Below, piece by piece: positions 1 through 5,887 of a DNA stretch of 5,887 nucleotides. The translations under genes were made by a program, and so were the position numbers. Each line of letters begins with the position of its first letter. Within the stretch, counting starts at the first letter, position 1. The stretch is from Prolixibacteraceae bacterium. GTDB lineage: Bacteria > Bacteroidota > Bacteroidia > Bacteroidales > Prolixibacteraceae. The notes beneath the pieces are model-generated. The model searched no databases. It was given only the letters and a program-made list of their open reading frames with translations, and was not told where the DNA came from. Location of the stretch: the NCBI GenBank assembly GCA_016788685.1, contig JAEUSS010000047.1, positions 1 through 5,887 of the forward strand. Reading direction: 5' to 3'.

Positions 1-1
1 A

Positions 2-202
2 CGCGAAAAATACATGAGCAAGTTGAAACAACTGGAGTCGGATCTGGCTTTGCTCGATAACAACATCGGTTTTTTCGCTAATACGAAGAATGCATCGGCA
101 CTGATTGACGATGTCAACCAAAAAATAGCCGGCACAAAGGAAAAAATCGAATTCCTGAAAGAAAAAATAAGGATAATGGATTCTATGGAAGATGATGAAT
201 AG
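2..202 (+). CDS. C-terminal fragment of a DUF349-like helical protein (5' end outside window)
   Basis: The frame is open from the first base of the window (residues REKYM and onward) to a TAG at 200-202, so the real start lies upstream. The ATG at 14 is probably an internal Met. The visible 66 residues are strongly charged and predicted helical or coiled-coil. A Lys/Glu-rich heptad-like stretch (KIAGTKEKIEFLKEKI) follows a motif reading LDNNIGFFANTKNA, and the tail is acidic (MEDDE). From memory, this NNIGFF...KNA pattern followed by a coiled coil is typical of the end of Bacteroidota DUF349 proteins, whose biochemical role is not settled in this phylum. There is no signal peptide or membrane segment in the visible part. 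The gene is closed by its own terminator and so is probably not co-transcribed with pyrG. Coding status is fairly sure; the family call is recognition from a short tail and remains tentative. Confidence 0.75.
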   Translation, partial: REKYMSKLKQLESDLALLDNNIGFFANTKNASALIDDVNQKIAGTKEKIEFLKEKIRIMDSMEDDE

Positions 203-208
203 CCCCAT

Positions 209-238
209 AAAAACCCGCTTGAAGTCAGCGGGTTTTTT
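209..238 (+). terminator. Rho-independent terminator after the DUF349-like gene
   Basis: A 7-bp GC-rich stem, ACCCGCT (213-219) with AGCGGGT (227-233), encloses a 7-base loop. It is extended by A residues (209-212) pairing with the T run (234-237), and the T run supplies the U-tract. It starts 7 bases after the upstream stop codon, the expected place for an intrinsic terminator. The flanking A and T runs could allow some function in the reverse direction, but no minus-strand gene faces it. Confidence 0.9.
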
Positions 239-294
239 GTTGTTAATCATTTATTAAATGTTTCTTACATTTTTTAGCTGTACGTTTTATTCAT

Positions 295-302
295 TAACTT
301 TG
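295..302 (+). promoter_or_regulatory. Bacteroidota-type -7 promoter element for pyrG
   Basis: TAACTTTG matches the Bacteroidota primary-sigma -7 consensus TAnnTTTG exactly. It lies between the upstream terminator and pyrG. The expected -33 region (about 270-278) holds a T-rich stretch but no clean TTTG/TTG, so the upstream half is weak. Transcription would start around 307-310, giving a leader of only about 25-28 bases before the pyrG start. That is too short for a riboswitch or an attenuator of the kind seen upstream of Bacillus pyrG. The match is seen directly; promoter activity is inferred. Confidence 0.6.
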
Positions 303-313
303 CTCGCTTTTAA

Positions 314-1939
<1,626 letters not shown>

Positions 1940-1953
1940 CTTAATTTATTTAT

Positions 1954-3879
1954 ATGGATAGAAATACGGTTATAGGTGTAGCCCTCATTTTTACAATCCT
2001 GATTGGGTTCAGCTATTTTAACAGGCCATCAGAGCAGCAAATTGCAGCAGCAAAACGTACGCGCGATTCATTAGAGCTGGTACATGCAGAAAAACAAAAG
2101 CAAATTATTGAAGCGGCCAAACTTGATTCCATTCAGAATCAATCGGTCACGACATTGCAGAGCGACAGCCTGAGTTCGTCAGAAGATGATGCCAGAAGAG
2201 AAAAATTTGGTGTATTTGCCTCAGCTTCTGTAGGAAAGGAGCAATTTTATGTCATTGAAAATAACCTGATGAAGGTGACTTTCTCAAACAAAGGAGGTCG
2301 GATTTATTCTGTTGAGCTCAAAAATTACAAAACCTACGAAGGAAAGCCGCTGATTTTGTTTGAAGGAAATACAAGCAAATTTGGAATGAATTTCTTCGCA
2401 CAAAACCGCAGCATCGAAACGGAATCATTCTATTTTACACCATCTGACTCGGTTGCTGATCAGGTATTGAATGGACCTGAAGTAAAAATAGGAAAAGAAG
2501 GAATTGAGAAATTTAATGAAACACAGAAAGGTGATTCGAAGACTTTTTCAATGAGATTATTCGCCGGAGAAGGAAAGTATCTGGAATACAAATATTCGCT
2601 CAACTACAATTCGTACCTTGTCGGTTTTGAGGTGAATACCAAAGGGTTGAGCAATATAATCACTACCAACTCAAATTTCCTGAATTTTAATTGGAACATT
2701 ACTGTTCCGCGGCAGGAAAGAAAGTCGCAGTACGGTGAAGATACCTACACGACTATCTATTATAAATATCAGGATGATGATGTAGATAAAATTTCAACCG
2801 GCAAATCAGGAGCTGAAAGCCTGCGCACAAAAACGAAGTGGATCAGCTTTAAACAACTGTTCTTTGCATCAACACTTATTGCCGACGAGGCTTTCCCTTC
2901 GGTCGACATTAAAACCGAGCTGACCCAGGACGATCCGCGTTATCTCGGAAACTTTAACGCTGATGTGTCTCTGCCTTATGAGGGAAAAGATTCGGAAAGC
3001 ATTAAAATGAGATTTTTCTTCGGGCCAAGCCACTACAATACCCTGAAGCAATATGACCTTTCGATGGAGAGCCTGATTAATCTGGGCTACGCTATTGTCC
3101 GGCCGGTAAATAAATGGATTGTGATTCCGGCATTTAACTTTCTGCGCACATTCATCGATAATTTCGGGATTATTATTCTGCTGCTGACTATTTTTATCAA
3201 GCTGATCATCTTCCCGTTCACATACAAATCATATCATTCTCAGGCAAAGATGAAGGCACTGAAGCCCGAGATGGATGAAATAAATGCCAAATTCGGTAAG
3301 GATAAACCGATGGAAAAACAGCAGGCCGTAATGGCACTGTACAAAAAAGCAGGGGTGAACCCTATGGGCGGATGTCTTCCTATGCTATTCCAGTTCCCGG
3401 TGCTGATCGCCATGTTCTTCTTTTTCCCGACTTCCATCGAGCTGCGTCAGGAAAGTTTCCTTTGGGCGACTGACTTATCAACTTACGATTCAATCCTGAA
3501 CTTGCCTTTCACTATACCATTTTATGGTAATCATGTGAGCTTATTCTGTCTGCTGATGACTGTAACAACAATCATTTCAACCTACCTGAATTCACAGACT
3601 CAGAATACCGATGCTATGCCAGGTATGAAAACGATGATGTACATTATGCCGGTAATGTTTCTGTTTATCCTGAACAGTTATTCTTCCGGTTTAAGTTATT
3701 ACTATTTCCTGGCCAACGTTATCACGATCGGACAAACTTATGCTTTCCGGTTTATGATTGACGAAGAAAAAATCAGGGCGCAAATACAGATAAATAAGAA
3801 AAAGCCGATAGTTAAGTCGAAGTTCCAGCAAAAACTGGAGGAAATGGCCAAACAAAAAGGCATTCAACCCAGAAAATAA
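1954..3879 (+). CDS. yidC: Membrane protein insertase YidC (Oxa1/Alb3 family)
   Basis: Inner-membrane insertase and chaperone that integrates membrane proteins with or without SecYEG. The 641 residues follow the Gram-negative plan. An N-terminal membrane anchor (about 5-23, VIGVALIFTILIGFSYF) is followed by a charged helical stretch (about 27-70). A large periplasmic beta-rich domain runs to about residue 360, and then comes the conserved Oxa1 core. Core membrane segments lie near 403-425, 472-492, 527-546, 557-575 and 580-602. The cytoplasmic loop AKMKALKPEM and the NPMGGCLPMLFQFP and SSGLSYYYFLANV signatures are clear. The hydrophilic-groove basic residue is Lys416 (TIFIKLIIFPFT), where E. 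coli has Arg366; a lysine there is compatible with function. The C-terminal tail (604-641) has 12 Lys/Arg in 38 residues, which fits ribosome binding. It lies 14 bases behind pyrG and no promoter is evident in the gap, so co-transcription is likely. A strong terminator ends the unit. Confidence 0.97.
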   Translation: MDRNTVIGVALIFTILIGFSYFNRPSEQQIAAAKRTRDSLELVHAEKQKQIIEAAKLDSIQNQSVTTLQSDSLSSSEDDARREKFGVFASASVGKEQFYVIENNLMKVTFSNKGGRIYSVELKNYKTYEGKPLILFEGNTSKFGMNFFAQNRSIETESFYFTPSDSVADQVLNGPEVKIGKEGIEKFNETQKGDSKTFSMRLFAGEGKYLEYKYSLNYNSYLVGFEVNTKGLSNIITTNSNFLNFNWNITVPRQERKSQYGEDTYTTIYYKYQDDDVDKISTGKSGAESLRTKTKWISFKQLFFASTLIADEAFPSVDIKTELTQDDPRYLGNFNADVSLPYEGKDSESIKMRFFFGPSHYNTLKQYDLSMESLINLGYAIVRPVNKWIVIPAFNFLRTFIDNFGIIILLLTIFIKLIIFPFTYKSYHSQAKMKALKPEMDEINAKFGKDKPMEKQQAVMALYKKAGVNPMGGCLPMLFQFPVLIAMFFFFPTSIELRQESFLWATDLSTYDSILNLPFTIPFYGNHVSLFCLLMTVTTIISTYLNSQTQNTDAMPGMKTMMYIMPVMFLFILNSYSSGLSYYYFLANVITIGQTYAFRFMIDEEKIRAQIQINKKKPIVKSKFQQKLEEMAKQKGIQPRK

Positions 3880-3883
3880 ATTT

Positions 3884-3914
3884 AAAAAATGCTGCTTGAG
3901 GGCAGCATTTTTTG
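3884..3914 (+). terminator. Rho-independent terminator of the pyrG-yidC unit
   Basis: A perfect 12-bp inverted repeat, AAAAAATGCTGC (3884-3895) against GCAGCATTTTTT (3902-3913), surrounds a 6-base loop (TTGAGG). It begins 5 bases after the yidC stop and ends in the T run. The A/T symmetry means it could also fold on the other strand, but no convergent gene is present. It separates yidC from the nuclease gene, which therefore probably has its own promoter or depends on read-through. Confidence 0.92.
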
Positions 3915-3946
3915 TAACTTGTTGTTTGTAAACTAATAACAACAAC

Positions 3947-4345
3947 ATGTATCAGTACAGGGCAATTATTCAAAATGTGGTCGATGGAGATACGTTAGCG
4001 ATTAACATCGATCTGGGGCTTTCGGTTTGGATTAATAACGAAAAAATCCGTTTGTTAGGGGTTAATACTCCGGAAGTATACGGAGTAAAAAAGGGATCGG
4101 CCGAATGGACACAGGGTAATAACGCATCCGAATTTGTTAAAACAATTCTGAGGGAGAAAGATGAGATTATTATTGAAACAGTAAAAGACCGAAAAGAAAA
4201 ATATGGACGATATCTGGCTGTTGTCTATCTGAAAGTTGACCAAGGACTGTTGACCGGCCTGACCAACATCAGAAGTATAGGTGATTACTATTGCCTGAAT
4301 GATATACTGATTGAAAAAGGACTTGCCGAAAAGTATATGATTTAA
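3947..4345 (+). CDS. Staphylococcal-nuclease-like (TNase/SNc domain) protein
   Basis: Small 132-residue single-domain protein of the thermonuclease family (OB-fold, Ca-dependent phosphodiesterases acting on DNA and RNA). The signatures appear in order: VVDGDTLAI (11-19, Asp15 equivalent to SNase Asp21), KIRLLGVNTPE (33-43, with Arg35, Thr41 and Glu43 corresponding to the catalytic Arg and Glu), and DRKEKYGRYLA (81-91, Arg88 equivalent to SNase Arg87). The C-terminal LNDILIEKGLA (about 118-128) is the usual closing helix. The SNase Ca ligand Asp40 is replaced by Asn40. There is no signal peptide or lipobox, as the fold starts at residue 2-4, so it is predicted cytoplasmic, unlike the secreted staphylococcal enzyme. 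The start is the first ATG, with an A/C-rich leader and no Shine-Dalgarno. It sits after the yidC terminator and 23 bases before the peptidase gene, so those two may share a transcript. I see no convincing promoter in the 32 bases before the ATG. The family call is firm; the cellular substrate is unknown. Confidence 0.9.
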   Translation: MYQYRAIIQNVVDGDTLAINIDLGLSVWINNEKIRLLGVNTPEVYGVKKGSAEWTQGNNASEFVKTILREKDEIIIETVKDRKEKYGRYLAVVYLKVDQGLLTGLTNIRSIGDYYCLNDILIEKGLAEKYMI

Positions 4346-4368
4346 GTAACTCCATAAAAACCATATAA

Positions 4369-5887
4369 ATGAAATACACTGCAATAATTCTAATGATTGC
4401 ACTGGCATTAAGCGCCTGTACCAATCAGAAAAAAGAACAAAAAATGAAGTCAGAAATCCAGAAAAAGGTTGATGAATTTTCACATTTCAAGTTAACAACA
4501 GATTTATCGGTTTTGACTCCGTCCGAAAGAAAATTGCTTCCATACCTTTTTGAAGCTGCCCAAATCATGGACGAAATTTTCTGGGCACAGACCTATGGCG
4601 ATAAAAATCAGCTGCAAACTTATGCTACCGATTCAGCCATCCAGAAATTTATTGATATTAACTATGGCCCTTGGGAACGGTTGAATGATAATAAGTCATT
4701 CGTTGCCGGAATAGGAGATAGGCCTGCAGGAGCTACTTTTTACCCGATTGATATGACTAAGGCTGAGTTTGAAGCATGGAACGATCCGGATAAAAAAAGT
4801 TTATATACAGTGATTACCCGCGATTCGGCAGGTGCTCTGAAAGCAGTACCGTACCATGTTTTCTACAAGTCGCAGGTTGATCAGGCGGCAGCGCTGATTC
4901 GTAAAGCCGCCGGACTGGCCGATAATGCAGAGTTTAAACGATATCTGGAGTTGCGGGCAGAAGCATTGCTCTCTGATGATTATTATGAGAGTGACATTGC
5001 CTGGCTGGAAATGAAAAACAGTACACTTGATTTTGTCGTCGGCCCGATTGAAAGCTACGAAGACCAGCTTTTCGGCTATAAGACAGCTTATGAATCTTAC
5101 ATTCTGGTAAAAGATAAAGAGTGGAGCAAACGGCTGGAGCGGTTTGCTGCCTTATTGCCTCAATTGCAAAAGCAATTGCCTTGTGATGCCGCTTATAAAA
5201 ATGAGACTCCCGGGATCGACTCTGATTTAAATGCTTATGATGCAATTTATTATGCCGGAGATTGCAACGCCGGCTCAAAAACAATTGCCATAAACCTTCC
5301 TAATGATGAAAAGGTTAGAGCTGAAAAAGGAAGCCGGAAGTTACAGCTAAAAAATTCTATGCAGGCCAAGTTTGACAAGATTGTATTGCCCATCGCCGAG
5401 CTGGTCATTGATCCGGAGCAACGCAAGCACGTTAAATTCGATGCTTTTTTTGAGAATACGATGTTTCATGAAGTTGCCCACGGATTGGGCCTTGGAAAGA
5501 CAGTAAAAGGCGACCAGACGGTCCGAGATGCCCTGAAAGAAAGCTATACCTCTATTGAAGAGAGCAAGGCTGATATTTTGGGCTTGTGGTGCGTGGTAAA
5601 ACTGGAAGAAATGGGTGAATTGAAAGACAAAGAACTGATGGATAATTTTGTGACTTTTGTTGCCGGAATTTTCCGTTCTGTCAGGTTCGGGGCTGCCAGT
5701 GCTCACGGAAAGGCCAACATGATATGCTTTAATTATTTCAATGAAAAAGGTGCTTTTTCAAGAAATCCTGAAAATGGCACCTATCGCATTGATTTTGAAA
5801 AAATGAAACTGGCAGTGATTGATTTAGCGAATCAAAATCTGGTTTTACAGGGTGATGGTGATTATGATACGAGCGTAAAGCTGATTT
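4369..5887 (+). CDS. Lipoprotein zinc peptidase of the dipeptidyl peptidase III (M49) superfamily, HEXXH variant; 3' end outside window
   Basis: The frame is open from ATG 4369 to the window end (506 complete codons, no stop). The N-terminus is a lipoprotein signal: MKYT, a hydrophobic stretch, then lipobox LSAC with Cys17. This fixes the start and predicts export and lipid anchoring. The catalytic half holds HEVAHGLG (367-374), where His367 and His371 are zinc ligands and Glu368 is the catalytic base. EESKAD (397-402) follows, with Glu398 the likely third zinc ligand, corresponding to EECRAE of human DPP III. ILGLW follows at 403-407, and a block FRSVRFG...AHGKANM lies near 432-451. Classical M49 enzymes have HEXXGH; this one lacks the extra residue. 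It resembles the HEXXHG-(I/L)-G form that I recall from the DPP III-like domain of plant Nudix-fused proteins. By comparison with such relatives, roughly 30-50 residues are missing at the end. The expected role is metal-dependent peptide hydrolysis in the cell envelope; dipeptide release is not proven. It lies 23 bases after the nuclease gene, with an A-rich leader. Confidence 0.88.
   Translation, partial: MKYTAIILMIALALSACTNQKKEQKMKSEIQKKVDEFSHFKLTTDLSVLTPSERKLLPYLFEAAQIMDEIFWAQTYGDKNQLQTYATDSAIQKFIDINYGPWERLNDNKSFVAGIGDRPAGATFYPIDMTKAEFEAWNDPDKKSLYTVITRDSAGALKAVPYHVFYKSQVDQAAALIRKAAGLADNAEFKRYLELRAEALLSDDYYESDIAWLEMKNSTLDFVVGPIESYEDQLFGYKTAYESYILVKDKEWSKRLERFAALLPQLQKQLPCDAAYKNETPGIDSDLNAYDAIYYAGDCNAGSKTIAINLPNDEKVRAEKGSRKLQLKNSMQAKFDKIVLPIAELVIDPEQRKHVKFDAFFENTMFHEVAHGLGLGKTVKGDQTVRDALKESYTSIEESKADILGLWCVVKLEEMGELKDKELMDNFVTFVAGIFRSVRFGAASAHGKANMICFNYFNEKGAFSRNPENGTYRIDFEKMKLAVIDLANQNLVLQGDGDYDTSVKLI

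Noticed and set aside
3199..3201. Lys416 in YidC in place of the Arg found at the equivalent E. coli position, as a possible loss of function
   Set aside because: A positive charge in the groove is kept, lysine is found in other family members, and the remaining core motifs are intact, so this looks like normal lineage variation.
3896..3928. Possible promoter before the nuclease gene (TTG at 3896-3898 and TAACTTG at 3915-3921)
   Set aside because: The -7 match lacks one T of TAnnTTTG, the spacing is about 16 bases instead of roughly 19-21, and the upstream half falls in the terminator loop. It is too weak to annotate.
4055..4483. A 142-codon open frame on the minus strand across the nuclease gene and the start of the peptidase gene
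   Set aside because: It is antisense to two well-supported genes with clear family motifs, its translation has no recognisable domain, and its composition (Phe/Leu/Ile-rich) is what the reverse complement of AT-rich coding DNA gives.
4934..5706. Two minus-strand open frames (4934-5284 and 5347-5706) opposite the peptidase
   Set aside because: The plus strand here is one continuous frame carrying the lipobox, HEXXH and EESKAD motifs. The antisense frames look like shadows without homologous features.

Overview
The window looks like ordinary chromosomal DNA from a member of the Bacteroidota, probably a Bacteroidales/Marinilabiliales-type organism. The signs are a CTP synthase gene directly followed by a long YidC (641 residues, large periplasmic domain), A-rich leaders with no clear Shine-Dalgarno, a TAnnTTTG-type -7 box before pyrG, and moderate base composition. 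The genus is inference only. All five genes are on the + strand.

Layout: (1) positions 2-202 are the C-terminal end of a charged, helical protein resembling the tail of Bacteroidota DUF349 proteins, closed by a strong intrinsic terminator (209-238). (2) A promoter-like TAACTTTG (295-302) leads into pyrG (335-1939), which appears to start at a TTG codon. yidC (1954-3879) follows after 14 bases, and a perfect 12-bp hairpin terminator (3884-3914) ends this two-gene unit. (3) A small staphylococcal-nuclease-fold protein (3947-4345) is followed after 23 bases by a lipoprotein (4369 to beyond the window end). The lipoprotein is a zinc peptidase of the dipeptidyl peptidase III (M49) superfamily, with a pentapeptide HEXXH motif in place of the classical HEXXGH.

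pyrG makes CTP for nucleic acid and phospholipid synthesis, and yidC inserts and folds inner-membrane proteins. They are a housekeeping pair with no evident mechanistic link beyond a shared transcript. The nuclease and peptidase may be co-transcribed, but nothing in the sequence shows that they act together. I found no mobile element, CRISPR array, tRNA/rRNA or clear horizontally acquired island. The points most worth a second look are the variant M49 lipoprotein and the TTG start of pyrG.
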